This document shows, piece after piece, positions 26,634 through 36,543 of a stretch of 64,000 bases of DNA. Position 1 is the stretch's first letter; every line of letters starts with the position of its first letter. Position numbers and translations under genes: made by a program. Under the pieces are notes generated by a model. It was not told the origin of the DNA, made no database searches, and saw only the letters and a list, made by a program, of their open reading frames with translations. Source of the DNA: Rhizobium sp. L51/94 (GTDB taxonomy: Bacteria; Pseudomonadota; Alphaproteobacteria; Rhizobiales; Rhizobiaceae); NCBI RefSeq assembly GCF_019355555.1, contig NZ_CP072142.1, forward strand, positions 1,282,698 through 1,346,697. The letters are read 5' to 3'.

Positions 26634-26921
26634 CTAAGATCCGGACCGATTTTTTTGACTGGACGAGCGTCGTTCTTTGACCGCCGTTCTGATGTAGGTG
26701 AGATAAAAGATACAGTGTGTGCACACATACCCAAACTGCAGAAGCGCGCCGTAGATGAGGCACCAGACCAACAGTTGTCCGGCGGAAACATAAGACGACT
26801 GAAAAAGGACTGCGTAGACGCAAACGCCGGCAATCACGACAAGCGTGAAATGGAGTATTGGAAGTCTGATGGCGCACACCATGCCCACCAAAATCCAGAC
26901 TAAGAAACTCCAATGCATCAA
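26634..26921 (-). CDS. Small membrane protein, possibly SyrA/ExoX-like exopolysaccharide repressor
   Basis: 95 residues with three predicted membrane helices (about 3-22, 24-42 and 47-72) and a basic tail. The third segment (LIYGALLQFGYVCTHCIFYL) recalls the C-terminal helix of the short ExoX/SyrA membrane proteins that lower exopolysaccharide synthesis by acting on ExoY. The match is weak and by eye only. It lies downstream of the ExoF-like gene on the same strand, the kind of place where such regulators are found. Confidence 0.5.
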   Translation of the reverse strand: MMHWSFLVWILVGMVCAIRLPILHFTLVVIAGVCVYAVLFQSSYVSAGQLLVWCLIYGALLQFGYVCTHCIFYLTYIRTAVKERRSSSQKNRSGS

Positions 26922-27040
26922 CAGTTAGCTCCGAGACCCGCCAACAATAGCAGTGCCATCTTGTCTATAGCAGCCGCCCGATTTATGCAAATCTCTGCCC
27001 GCGCGCAGCGATAAAAATCGATGAACTTAGAAGACCGATT

Positions 27041-28423
27041 CTAAAAACCGTCGCGTTTTTGGTCTGACGGGCCCGGCCTGCGAGAATTTGTCTGCGGCGC
27101 ACCGAGATTTGTCTCGGGCAATTTTTCAACCCGGATGAGGTCGCCGGGTTCGACCGCGTCATTGTCGCCCACCGCGAGGGTCCTGGTATGACCGTTCACC
27201 AGTCGATCAATCGTCGTTTCAAATGACTGCAACCCGTCTTCCACGGCTGAGTTGGCGACCATAGGCGCTTGTAGCGCAATATTGTCTAAAAGCGCGCGCG
27301 TTGTCTGCACTTTCTCAGCATTGGCTCCAATCTTCGCCCTGACGTCCGCTGCTTCGGTCAACGCATCCACACGGTAGCGATTGCGTAAATCGGTTATGTC
27401 CCGATCAACCTTCGCAACGTCTTGCTGGGCTTTCAAATTGGCCAGCGAAACATCAAGACTTCGACTTTCGAGGTCTGCCAGATTCTGGCTGGCGCCCAAG
27501 GATCGCGCCGACACGCTCAGTCCGGCAGATACCAGCTTATTGACGGTTCCAAGATCTTTACTGGCCAAGTCAATCTGCTTTGCCAGGGACGTGGCTTTCG
27601 ACTGCAGCGCCTCGATCTGGTTCGAAGCAAGAACTCTTGCTTCATTGAGTGCGACGATCTCAGCGCTGATCGACCGCTGGCGGGTATCGAAGAGGTCTGC
27701 CTCTTCTTTCATGATGCGATCGACAATTGCCTGACCCGAATGGGTCGTTAGTTCTGGAGGAAAGACAACGGAAGGCTGATTGTTGATGATGGCATCGACC
27801 CGCGCTTGGCGGGCAAGGAGCCCAAAACGCTCGATATTCAAAGCACGAAGATCACCCCGCATTGTGAGCACATCACGTTGCAGACCCATCACGTTCACAT
27901 CGACAGGACCTGTCATCCCCCCTGCCATGGAGAGCGCCTGAACCACCGTCAGCCCAGGACTATAAGCGTATTTTCCAGGCTTGGTCACCAGACCTGCGAT
28001 GAAAAACGGCCGATATTCCGACACTTCAACCGAGGCGTTAGGTCGCTTTTGCATACCGACTTGGTTCTTCAACCGCTCGCCAATCGAATCTGAGATCTGA
28101 TCGACGGTAAGCCCACTCGCCGGTACCACTCCGACAATCGGCAGCGACAGGGTTCCTGCGGCAGAGATAACAAACTCGCCGTTCAACGGGACCCATTCAA
28201 ATGCGGTGCCGGTTACCGGCCGCCATTCGAACACCCGGATCTTCAATTTATCTTGAGGACCGAGGATGTAATCTTCCGCGAGGGCAGAATACCCACTTTG
28301 GATCGCTAGGCCGAAAATCGATCCAAGCAGCAGGCGCCAGGTCGGGGTTATACGCAGCCGTCGCAATGGCTGGCACAACAACAAGACGTTAGACGTGGCT
28401 CTCTCCCAAACTGCTGAACGCAT
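27041..28423 (-). CDS. ExoF-like polysaccharide export protein
   Basis: 460 residues. A signal or membrane segment is near 30-48, then the polysaccharide export domain (YILGPQDKLKIRVFEWRP, LPIVGVVPASGLTVDQ, SVEVSEYRPFFIAGLVTKPG). It follows ExoF of Sinorhizobium in keeping the long central coiled coil (about 215-400) and a C-terminal segment. ExoF-type proteins replace the Wza channel and link to ExoP. The gene lies 52 bases downstream of a glycosyltransferase gene, in an operon divergent from exoY. Confidence 0.88.
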   Translation of the reverse strand: MRSAVWERATSNVLLLCQPLRRLRITPTWRLLLGSIFGLAIQSGYSALAEDYILGPQDKLKIRVFEWRPVTGTAFEWVPLNGEFVISAAGTLSLPIVGVVPASGLTVDQISDSIGERLKNQVGMQKRPNASVEVSEYRPFFIAGLVTKPGKYAYSPGLTVVQALSMAGGMTGPVDVNVMGLQRDVLTMRGDLRALNIERFGLLARQARVDAIINNQPSVVFPPELTTHSGQAIVDRIMKEEADLFDTRQRSISAEIVALNEARVLASNQIEALQSKATSLAKQIDLASKDLGTVNKLVSAGLSVSARSLGASQNLADLESRSLDVSLANLKAQQDVAKVDRDITDLRNRYRVDALTEAADVRAKIGANAEKVQTTRALLDNIALQAPMVANSAVEDGLQSFETTIDRLVNGHTRTLAVGDNDAVEPGDLIRVEKLPETNLGAPQTNSRRPGPSDQKRDGF

Positions 28424-28475
28424 GGTTACACCCCAATTGAACTTTGATGTTTGGCAATCTTCGCAATCAGCATCT

Positions 28476-29597
28476 TTATGCCGTCCTCATCGCACGAGCG
28501 GGACTGATCGCCTCATCGACAAAAGCGCCAAACCTCTCCACGAAGGCATTGGTGGTGAAGTCTCCGGCACGCCTGACAGCAGCGGCGGGATTGAAATCAA
28601 TCTTTTCGAGCCTCTCGATGGCGTCTATAAGCGCCTCCGTGGTCTGGACATCGAAAAAGACCCCGCTTTCATCCGCGATAACCGTTTCTGTCGCCCCTCC
28701 TCTCCCGTAGGCGATAACAGGACGACCGCTGGCCATGGCCTCCACAGGAACAATCCCAAAATCTTCCTCCCCTGGAAAGATGAGCGCGCGGCAATGGGCA
28801 TAGTGGTGCCTCAATACGTCAAACGGTTGCGGCCCCAAGATCGTCACAGTCGGTCCAGCAAGTTTTCTTATTCGCTCGAGCATCTCTCCGCCGCCAATCA
28901 CGACAAGCTTGGCTTTCAGGAGGTTGCAGGCAATCACGGCCAAATCCGGCCTCTTGTAACTGACCAGTTCTCCGACCATCAGATAATAATCGCCGACATC
29001 ATGCATGGCGGCCGCCTTGAATGCATTGGTATCAACAGGAGGATGGATTACCTGGGCGTCGCGCCGGTAGTAAGTTTTGATACGCTGAGCAACGGTTGCG
29101 GAATTAGCAGAGAAGTGATCGACCCTGTTAGATGTCGCAACATCCCAGTTGCGCAAGTAGTGAGCAAGCGGAGGCATCAGCATTCGCGTGACCAATCCAG
29201 AGCTCTCATAATATTTATTATACATATTCCAGATGTATCTCATGGGGGAATGACAGTAACAGACGTGAACCGCGCCCGGCATAGGCAGAACTCCTTTTGC
29301 TGGCCCCGATTCACTGCTTATCACAAGGTCATACTCACTTAGATCAAGTTGCTCTAAGGCCATTGGCATCAATGGAAGGTATTTTTTATATAGCTTAGTA
29401 GAATATGGCAGTCGATTTATAAATGTAGTGATAATTTTATGACTCTTTATTACTTCTGATATGACCGTTGGGTCATATGCATGTGTGTAGATATCAGCAG
29501 ATGGATACATCCTGCAGAGTGTTTCGAGGACCTTTTCGCCACCACGCATTCCAACAAGCCAGTAATGTATTATAGCTACACGCAAACGCAACCCCAT
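28476..29597 (-). CDS. GT4-family glycosyltransferase
   Basis: 373 residues. N-terminal acceptor domain (VAIIHYWLVGMRGGEKVLET, then CHSPMRYIWNMYNKYYES) and C-terminal donor domain with EDFGIVPVEAMASGRPVIAY, which carries the EX7E pattern of retaining GT4 enzymes. The family transfers sugars from nucleotide donors to lipid-linked acceptors at the inner membrane face. It starts the minus-strand operon that continues with the ExoF-like gene. No ribosome binding site is obvious before the ATG at 29597. Confidence 0.9.
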   Translation of the reverse strand: MGLRLRVAIIHYWLVGMRGGEKVLETLCRMYPSADIYTHAYDPTVISEVIKSHKIITTFINRLPYSTKLYKKYLPLMPMALEQLDLSEYDLVISSESGPAKGVLPMPGAVHVCYCHSPMRYIWNMYNKYYESSGLVTRMLMPPLAHYLRNWDVATSNRVDHFSANSATVAQRIKTYYRRDAQVIHPPVDTNAFKAAAMHDVGDYYLMVGELVSYKRPDLAVIACNLLKAKLVVIGGGEMLERIRKLAGPTVTILGPQPFDVLRHHYAHCRALIFPGEEDFGIVPVEAMASGRPVIAYGRGGATETVIADESGVFFDVQTTEALIDAIERLEKIDFNPAAAVRRAGDFTTNAFVERFGAFVDEAISPARAMRTA

Positions 29598-29865
29598 TGA
29601 TTATGTTATTGAATTGTGCTTCGCGAATATGAAGCAAAAGGACCATAAACCATACTTTATCCAAGAACATATTCAGTTTGCTTCACCTAAATATATCGGA
29701 CGACTCCGAATTTTGATTAACTGCATACCTACGTTTAAATGTCGCGAGGAAATGATGCTGTTTAATTATGTTATTGTCAAACCCTTTACTACTTGTTAAC
29801 CTATCTTCAGAGTGTAAAGCCGAGCCTCCGTAGGTGGTTAGCGTTGTCTCATTGAGGAGTATCGA
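29598..29865. promoter_or_regulatory. Divergent promoter region, glycosyltransferase operon and exoY-like gene
   Basis: 268 AT-rich bases separate two operons transcribed away from each other. Both exopolysaccharide initiation (exoY-like) and export (exoF-like) would start here, so a shared operator is expected. I could not identify specific sites with confidence. Confidence 0.5.
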
Positions 29866-30588
29866 ATGAAAAGCGTCGATCTGATCACTGGCTTTGACGC
29901 ATCGGAGGAGCCTACTGCGAATATTGCATCTATCCCGCCGCCGGTAACTGTAGATCACCGAAAAGCAGAGGATAGATTTGGAATTTTCTTCAAATACCTG
30001 ATAGATGCCTTTTTAGCCTTAATCGCTCTGGTGGCGTTGCTGCCATTGATCACAATGGTGTCCCTGATTTTACTGGCGACCCAGGGGGCGCCTATCCTGA
30101 TAGCCCATCGCCGCATCGGAAAGCGCGGCGTGCCGTTTCACTGCTTCAAGTTCCGCACTATGGTGAAAAACAGCGATGAGATCCTGGAGAAACACCTGAA
30201 GGATAATCCGGAGATACAAGCAGAATGGAATGCGAGTCGAAAGCTCAAGAAAGACCCTAGGGTAACGGCGTTTGGGCGCAGTTTGCGTCGCAGCAGCATC
30301 GACGAGCTTCCACAGCTATTGAATGTGCTTCGTGGGGATATGAGTTTGGTGGGTCCTCGCCCTATCACACAAAGCGAGACTTTATTCTACGGACCTCACA
30401 TTGCTGACTACATAGCCGTTCGACCGGGATTGACGGGTCTCTGGCAGGTGAGCGGCAGAAGCGAGACAAGCTATTCCGAGCGTGTCGAAATTGACGTTCG
30501 CTACGTGGCAGAGCGAAGTTTAGTTGGCGATTTCGTCATTATGGCAAAAACTATTCCGGCCGTTCTCAGTACGCGTGGCAGCTATTGA
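29866..30588 (+). CDS. ExoY-like sugar transferase that initiates exopolysaccharide synthesis
   Basis: 240 residues; GAGGAGTATCG precedes the ATG. One membrane segment is near residues 43-65, followed by the bacterial sugar transferase domain: GKRGVPFHCFKFRTM, RRSSIDELPQLLNVL, GDMSLVGPRP and RPGLTGLWQVSGRS. Such enzymes load the first sugar phosphate, galactose-1-P in ExoY, on undecaprenyl phosphate. The length and the lack of the four extra N-terminal helices place it with ExoY rather than WbaP. It commits precursors to this polysaccharide. Confidence 0.93.
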   Translation: MKSVDLITGFDASEEPTANIASIPPPVTVDHRKAEDRFGIFFKYLIDAFLALIALVALLPLITMVSLILLATQGAPILIAHRRIGKRGVPFHCFKFRTMVKNSDEILEKHLKDNPEIQAEWNASRKLKKDPRVTAFGRSLRRSSIDELPQLLNVLRGDMSLVGPRPITQSETLFYGPHIADYIAVRPGLTGLWQVSGRSETSYSERVEIDVRYVAERSLVGDFVIMAKTIPAVLSTRGSY

Positions 30589-30747
30589 GCATGGGAGATG
30601 ACAACCATTTCCCGCCTCTTCACTCTCAAGAACAAGTGCTGTCAAAGACCAACGCTGTCGTGCCATGCGGTCGGTACGACGACCAATAAATAAACGCTAC
30701 GGCCGGCGCGTGGTCGCAGCCTAAAGACTACCGATAGAGGTGAACCG

Positions 30748-30798
30748 ATGTCGACCTCTGACAGGCATGTCTCACCAGACATGGACGCGTCGACGTGA
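30748..30798 (+). CDS. Possible 16-residue leader ORF with internal hairpin
   Basis: An AGAGGTGAACCG site precedes an ATG at 30748 that encodes MSTSDRHVSPDMDAST. Inside it, CATGTCT (30766-30772) and AGACATG (30777-30783) form a 7-base stem with a 4-base loop. A second short ORF (30844-30927, 27 residues) ends in ATGA overlapping the polymerase start at 30924. These may tune translation of the polymerase gene; chance is not excluded. Confidence 0.25.
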   Translation: MSTSDRHVSPDMDAST

Positions 30799-30923
30799 GG
30801 CTCACCGAACCCCTGAAATATCGTGTTTAATAGAGTACAGTTGATGGCGGTGGTTCGAAACCATTTCAGCAGATATTTCTGGCTTCGCCATCAGTGTGTG
30901 GCGACACCGTTGCGTGTGCTGGC

Positions 30924-32327
30924 ATGAGTGTCGAGCCGATCGGCATTGCAACGATCTTGATAGGATTTTATTGCCTCCTTCGGGGAAGTAACACAACAAT
31001 TATCGCGGCGGCCATCGCTTCGATTTTCGGCGCATCTGCGGCAATGCTCGTTGGCGCAGCGAATATCCAACCAGGCCACGTTATTCTTGGTTTTCTGGCA
31101 TTGGGTGTCATGACCCGGCGCGAGGAGGCGCGCGCCCTTGTCCAGGCATTGCGCCCCTCCGAGCCTGGCTTTTGGCTTGCTGGTCTGGTCATCTACGGAC
31201 TGATCAGCGCCTACTTTTTACCGCGCCTGTTGGAAGGCGCTACACAGATCGTGCCGCTCGGCAGCACAGTCTATGGCGAAACTCGATCCACCGTTCCCCT
31301 GACCACTGTGTCCAGCAATTTGACGCAAAGCGTTTACATGGTTGGTAATTTTATTTGTTTTGCCATCACCGTTGCCGTTGCATCAACTCATCGAGGCTTC
31401 AATTCTCTTGTCGCGGGGTTGCTGGCTTGCTCGGTGCTCATTGTCGTATTCGCCTTTCTCGATATCGCAACCTTTAGCACGGGAACTCAAGCGGTTCTGA
31501 GCTTCATGAGAAACGCACGATACACGCTTCACACGGATGAACAGGTTGCAGGTGTCAAGCGCATCGTCGGATCATTTACCGAAACGTCATCGTTCGCACG
31601 CACGGCGCTTGGTACGTTTGCTTTCTGCACAACGCTTTGGCTGTGTGGCAGACGCCCTTTTTTGACCGGACTTACCGGTTTGATCTCGCTTATCCTTGTC
31701 GTTTTGTCCACGTCATCGACAGGCCTGGCCGGCGCTCCTGTGATCCTCGTTCTTCTTTATGTGACCGCCCTGTCGTTGAGCGGTCGTCAGAAGACTCGCA
31801 GTTTAACAACAGCGGCAATTATTTTCCTTCCCATCATCATGCTGGCGGTTTGCCTCTGGGTCGCTATCGACCCTGTTTTGTCGAAGATCGTTTACAATTA
31901 CGCCGACCTCGTTGTTCTTGGTAAAGCGTCAACCGATTCAGGGATTGAACGCAATTCTTGGAACGCGCTCGGCATTAAGAATTTTGTAGATAGCTATTAC
32001 TTGGGTGTTGGTCTGGGGACCGCGCGTACTTCGAGCCTGCTGCTCGCATTGCTGTCAAATGTCGGGCTACCGGGATTATTTTTCTATTGCGCTTTTACCT
32101 ATGGTGCTTTGCTCAAGCGCCGCGGCCTTCCTGGAAGTTTCACCGCAGATGTCCGGCTTTCGGCCCGTAATGGCTGTCTAGGATTGATGTTCGGAGATCT
32201 CTTGGTGTCTTCGGCAATTGACCAAGGCTTGTTCTTCTATCTGCTGGCAGCCTTAGCCACAGCAGAGCCAGAGCGCGCGACACGGACAGCCGCAATACCC
32301 TATCCTTTCCTAGGAGTTAAGTCATGA
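30924..32327 (+). CDS. ExoQ/Wzy-like polysaccharide polymerase
   Basis: 467 residues, almost entirely hydrophobic, with about 11 predicted membrane helices and a longer loop around residues 140-230. This is the layout of O-antigen ligase/polymerase proteins (Wzy_C, ExoQ). The ATG at 30924 is preferred over a GTG at 30894 because the frame before it ends in ATGA, which suggests coupled translation. Its stop overlaps the next gene by 4 bases. It would polymerise repeat units in the periplasm with the co-polymerase encoded two genes downstream. Confidence 0.8.
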   Translation: MSVEPIGIATILIGFYCLLRGSNTTIIAAAIASIFGASAAMLVGAANIQPGHVILGFLALGVMTRREEARALVQALRPSEPGFWLAGLVIYGLISAYFLPRLLEGATQIVPLGSTVYGETRSTVPLTTVSSNLTQSVYMVGNFICFAITVAVASTHRGFNSLVAGLLACSVLIVVFAFLDIATFSTGTQAVLSFMRNARYTLHTDEQVAGVKRIVGSFTETSSFARTALGTFAFCTTLWLCGRRPFLTGLTGLISLILVVLSTSSTGLAGAPVILVLLYVTALSLSGRQKTRSLTTAAIIFLPIIMLAVCLWVAIDPVLSKIVYNYADLVVLGKASTDSGIERNSWNALGIKNFVDSYYLGVGLGTARTSSLLLALLSNVGLPGLFFYCAFTYGALLKRRGLPGSFTADVRLSARNGCLGLMFGDLLVSSAIDQGLFFYLLAALATAEPERATRTAAIPYPFLGVKS

Positions 32328-34363
32328 GTGAGACGGCATCCTTCACGATCAACGGTCGCTTCCTTGTCCAGAAGGCAACTGGCGTGCAGCGGTACGCGAC
32401 AAATGTTGTCAAAGCGTTGGATGAGTTGTTGGCAACATCTGCGAAGCGCGTGCAGATTGTGTCGCCACGGGGCGCTCGCGATCTCGGCTTGGCGAATCTG
32501 AGCCTCATTGAGGCTGGCCCACTCGCTGGCCACTCCTGGGAGCAAATCATACTGCCAGCGCGATGCCAGGGGCGTCTTTTGAACCTGTGCAACACGGCGC
32601 CGCTTTTAAAGACCGATCAAATCCTTTGTATTCACGACGCAAATGTCTTTGCGTCCCCTGAGAGCTACGGGCGCACGTTCCGCGCAGCCTATCAGACGCT
32701 GCAGCCGGTGCTGGCGCAACGATCAGCCCGCGTCACCGCCGTGTCTCACGCTGCAGCCCGCCAAATCGCACGGCATTTGCCCGTCTCCCTCAAAGATATT
32801 GCCGTTATTCCCAATGGACATGAACACGCCTTGAAATGGGATCCGGCAAAAGCCCAGATTGCACCTGACTTCATTCAAGTCCTGGAAGCAACGACAGGAC
32901 GTCCGTTTGTACTGGTTCTGGGATCACGGGCGCGCCACAAAAATCTGTCGTTGCTCGTCAATGCGGCGCCAGATCTGGATGCGATTGGAATCAATCTTGT
33001 GGTTGCCGGTGGCGGAGATGGAATCTACGCGGCCGACATTCTTCAAAGTCGTCCCAACGTAAAATTTATCGGGCGCGTGACAGACGACGATCTAGCCTAT
33101 CTACTCGACAATGCCCTCTGCTTAGCTTTTCCATCGTTTACGGAGGGCTTCGGCCTTCCGATTATCGAAGCTATGGCGCGCGGCTGCCCGGTTGTCGCGT
33201 CCGACTGTGCCAGCATGCCCGAAGTCTGTGGAGATGCAGCTCTAATGGCGTCGCCGAACGATGCTAAGGCTTGGGTCGACAGCATTCGGGCCCTGGTGCT
33301 TTCGCCCGAATTGCGTACCGATCTTGTCGGGCGCGGTCACGAGCAAGCGCAACGCTTTCGATGGTGCGACGCAGCTGCAGTTTATCTCGATTTGCTCGAG
33401 AGACCCTCGTCGCAGGCACAATCCTATAATCCACCGCAGCCACGCCTTCCCCGCACGGCCGTGGTTGTCGCGACAAGGGGACGGCCTGAGGTTGTGAAGG
33501 CGACTGTTCAATATCTGCTTGGTACGCAAACATTTGCGCCTGAGACATTGATCGTCTCATGTGTCAATCTTGCAGATGCCGGCGATCTTGTTGACAACCC
33601 GGCGGTGACCGTGTTGACGGGCCCTCCAGGTCTTGCCGCACAGCGAAACACCGCGCTTGGCGCATTGCCGCCGACTGCCGAGATCGTGGCTTTTTTCGAC
33701 GACGATTTCATCGCAGATAAAGAATGGCTTAGGAAGGCCGCCGCGACGTTTCGCGACGAAAGCCAGGTCATTGGCTTTACCGGTCGCGTCCTCAAAGATG
33801 GCATCACTGGAGATGCCGTCTCCTTCGACGAGGGCCTCCGTCTCATCGATTCCGCCCCGCCTTGCGATTGGACATGGATAGAGCCCTACAGTCCTTACGG
33901 CTGCAATATGGCGTTTCGCGTCAGCGCCATTGGCGACACGCGCTTCGATGAGCGGTTGGTACTGTATGGCTGGCTTGAGGACCGGGATTTTGCAGCAGCC
34001 ATTGCAAAACCGGGCGGTCGGCTCGTCAAGGGCGCTGATGCTTTCGGCGTCCATATGGGAGTCAAAAGCGGCCGCGTCGCAGGAGACCGCCTCGGCTACT
34101 CTCAGATCGCCAATCCCATTTATCTCCTATTGAAGGGTACCATGTCGTCAAAGCGGGTCTTTACGCACATCGGTGCAAACATGCTGAGCAATTTCGTAAA
34201 AGCCCTGAAGCCGGAGCCGTTTATTGACCGACGCGGGCGAGCCAAGGGCAACTTGATTGCCATCGCAGATGTGGTGTGTGGGAAAATCACGCCTGAGAAG
34301 GCCGCAATGCTGTCCTCTGCAAGCCGTACGCTTAAAGTCAATGTAGGAGCGAAGTCGAGATGA
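32324..34363 (+). CDS. Two-domain glycosyltransferase (GT4 plus GT2)
   Basis: 679 residues. Residues 1 to about 365 are a GT4-type transferase (NGRFLVQKATGVQRYATNVV; FPSFTEGFGLPIIEAMARGC with the EX7E motif). Residues about 380 to 679 form a GT2-like domain (RTAVVVATRGRPEVVKATVQ, then EIVAFFDDDFIADKEWL, a DDD motif for metal-nucleotide binding). The fusion could add two successive sugars. The start overlaps the polymerase stop and the end overlaps the co-polymerase start, so three genes form one tightly coupled operon. Confidence 0.88.
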   Translation: MSETASFTINGRFLVQKATGVQRYATNVVKALDELLATSAKRVQIVSPRGARDLGLANLSLIEAGPLAGHSWEQIILPARCQGRLLNLCNTAPLLKTDQILCIHDANVFASPESYGRTFRAAYQTLQPVLAQRSARVTAVSHAAARQIARHLPVSLKDIAVIPNGHEHALKWDPAKAQIAPDFIQVLEATTGRPFVLVLGSRARHKNLSLLVNAAPDLDAIGINLVVAGGGDGIYAADILQSRPNVKFIGRVTDDDLAYLLDNALCLAFPSFTEGFGLPIIEAMARGCPVVASDCASMPEVCGDAALMASPNDAKAWVDSIRALVLSPELRTDLVGRGHEQAQRFRWCDAAAVYLDLLERPSSQAQSYNPPQPRLPRTAVVVATRGRPEVVKATVQYLLGTQTFAPETLIVSCVNLADAGDLVDNPAVTVLTGPPGLAAQRNTALGALPPTAEIVAFFDDDFIADKEWLRKAAATFRDESQVIGFTGRVLKDGITGDAVSFDEGLRLIDSAPPCDWTWIEPYSPYGCNMAFRVSAIGDTRFDERLVLYGWLEDRDFAAAIAKPGGRLVKGADAFGVHMGVKSGRVAGDRLGYSQIANPIYLLLKGTMSSKRVFTHIGANMLSNFVKALKPEPFIDRRGRAKGNLIAIADVVCGKITPEKAAMLSSASRTLKVNVGAKSR

Positions 34364-36093
34364 CGAATAACAGTCCGCAACCTTGGGAGCGCGCTTCGCG
34401 ACTATGGCGCTTTGACACTACCCCCGCAGAAACTGTCAACGAAGGACCACTTGCACTTCTACGCTCAGCTGGGGTGCTTGCAACTCGTCATAAATATAAA
34501 CTTGTCGTCTTTACCACAGTCGGTCTTGCGTTCGGAGTGGTCTATGCGCACTCGCTTCCGAAGGTTTACACAGCGACGGCGACCCTTCTCCTGGAACCTC
34601 GGCGCCAAGCTGCCGTGTCTGGTCAGGACGGCGGTGCACAGGGGCTCGATTTGAACCGCGCCGACAGTGAATTGCAAATCATTCGTTCCGAGCGTCTTTT
34701 GAGTACCGTGTTCGACACGCTCGAACTGCAGAAAAATCCGGAATTCGGTCCGCGCCCTCCATCCAAGGTGAGCGTACTGCTCTCCAGTTTAAGGGCTGTG
34801 GCGGAAAGCCGGTTGAGGTCCGCGTTTCCCTGGACTTCCACGGCACTCGACATGGAAGAGGCCACTCCCACCCCTGTCGGCCTGGGGGGAGAGGAAGAGC
34901 TTAGAAAGACAACCGATGCTCGCCAGGCGGCATTTTTGAACTTTACCAGACACATCGAGGCTCGCCGTCTTGGCCAATCCTATGTCATAGAAATAGACTT
35001 TTCATCCTCTGAGAGAGATTTGCCGGCAGTTGTAGCGAATGCGGCCGTCTCAGCCTACATCTTGCAATCCGTCGCCTTTAAATTGCAGATGGCAATCTCC
35101 GGTACCGAGGCCTTACAATGGCGTCTCGATGCACTCAACGCGCAGGTTGACGCTGCCACAACAGCGATCAAAAACGGAGCGTTACCAGCGATCGGAACGC
35201 CGGACGCGGATGCCCGCGTCATTGGCGCAGCCTTGGCGCCGTTGAGCCCGTCCGGCCCCAGGACCTCACTCATCATCGCTTTGGGAGGAGTGCTGGGTCT
35301 ATTGATCGGGTTGTTCAGCCTTGCACTTAACCTGGCCTTCAACCGCAAAATTCGCAATGCCAAGGAGTTGGCACGAGAGACGGGTGTAGTCTGCCTCGGC
35401 ATCCTTCCGGATGCAGGTAGCCGCAGCAATGCAACTTGGCGGTCAGATGGCTACAGAGCTGCCATGGTTGTTGGTCAACCCCGCAGTCCATACGCTGCTG
35501 CAGTCCGCAATCTTCGAACGTCCATCGAGATTGCTTGCTCGTCGGTCCGCAGCGAACGAAGCGTCGTCGTTGCCATAGCCAGCTGGGACGCACCGAGCGG
35601 AGCGTCCACACTTTGCTTGAGTTTGGCCCAATTAATCAGCCATAGCGGCCGCCATGTCACACTGTTCAAAGCTGATGTGAACGAATTGCCTGACAATGCC
35701 TCGCAAGAGACATCCATGGCGACGAATCTCGCGGACATCTTGATCGCAGACGTGAAGCCCGAGGAAGTCATATTTACACATGGCGACTGTGATGACATCG
35801 CCGTCCTCCCTATTCACTCGAAGAATGCGGAATCAAATCTATTCGCCGACTTCAGAGATCGTCGAGTCTCTCGTCTCATTGAAACAGCTCGCATCTCCAG
35901 CGATGTCTTGTTAGATCTGCCACCGCTGACAGGATCGACAGACGCGTTGGCGTTGGCCATACATGCTGATGCTGTTGTGGTGGTCGTTACTGAGGGACGC
36001 ACGACAATCGATGAGGCCATTGACACAATTCAACAACTGCGCAGGGCCGGAGCAAATGTAATTGGCACCGTCCTTAACCGTGCCAAGGCGTAG
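34360..36093 (+). CDS. ExoP-like polysaccharide co-polymerase lacking the kinase lysine
   Basis: 577 residues. A Wzz-type N-terminal domain lies between two membrane helices (about 47-65 and 305-328). The cytoplasmic C-terminus has the BY-kinase fold, but the P-loop reads SWDAPSGASTL: A415 stands where the ATP-binding lysine of GxxxxGKS/T is expected. Walker B-like DVLLDLPPL is kept. There is no C-terminal tyrosine cluster. It is also about 200 residues shorter than ExoP, with a reduced periplasmic coiled coil. It would control chain length without autophosphorylation. Neighbours are the polymerase and ExoY-like genes. Confidence 0.87.
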   Translation: MTNNSPQPWERASRLWRFDTTPAETVNEGPLALLRSAGVLATRHKYKLVVFTTVGLAFGVVYAHSLPKVYTATATLLLEPRRQAAVSGQDGGAQGLDLNRADSELQIIRSERLLSTVFDTLELQKNPEFGPRPPSKVSVLLSSLRAVAESRLRSAFPWTSTALDMEEATPTPVGLGGEEELRKTTDARQAAFLNFTRHIEARRLGQSYVIEIDFSSSERDLPAVVANAAVSAYILQSVAFKLQMAISGTEALQWRLDALNAQVDAATTAIKNGALPAIGTPDADARVIGAALAPLSPSGPRTSLIIALGGVLGLLIGLFSLALNLAFNRKIRNAKELARETGVVCLGILPDAGSRSNATWRSDGYRAAMVVGQPRSPYAAAVRNLRTSIEIACSSVRSERSVVVAIASWDAPSGASTLCLSLAQLISHSGRHVTLFKADVNELPDNASQETSMATNLADILIADVKPEEVIFTHGDCDDIAVLPIHSKNAESNLFADFRDRRVSRLIETARISSDVLLDLPPLTGSTDALALAIHADAVVVVVTEGRTTIDEAIDTIQQLRRAGANVIGTVLNRAKA

Positions 36094-36543
36094 TAAAGGC
36101 GAGCCACCGCCACCTGAGAACCAGCAAAATGCTGCGGTGGTGGCGCTCGACCAGATGAAAGACGAAACCTTGATCGAAGGAGTGCTGTCTCGCTCGACCG
36201 CTTCAAGACGCAGCCCGCGACGTCCCGCGTCCACTGCCCGTCAGATTATGCTTACAACCAACTACCAGCGCGGTGTGCTTGTTGATGCAGCGCCCTGAAC
36301 AGTGCTGTTTCAAGTTGAGGAAATTCCGGGGCTTTCAAATCGACCCTAACTATTCCTTGTCCTATGCTTGTTAGCGCGTTACTTCACCATCAAAATTCGG
36401 GCAACGGAAAAGTAATGAAGCGTTTTGGCGGCTTCAACCCAATGAATCCCGGTCCCCGCTAGGGTGAAACGATCAGCGCCGACGGACGAACTGGCCGACC
36501 ACACTAGCGGTCACGTCAACCGGTTTCGCGGTCAAGCAGGGCT
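36094..36543. other. Spacer between co-polymerase and flippase genes
   Basis: 450 bases at the 3' ends of two convergent genes. A plus frame overlaps the end of the co-polymerase gene and runs to about 36298 without a start signal of its own. I see no gene or clear terminator. Confidence 0.35.
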
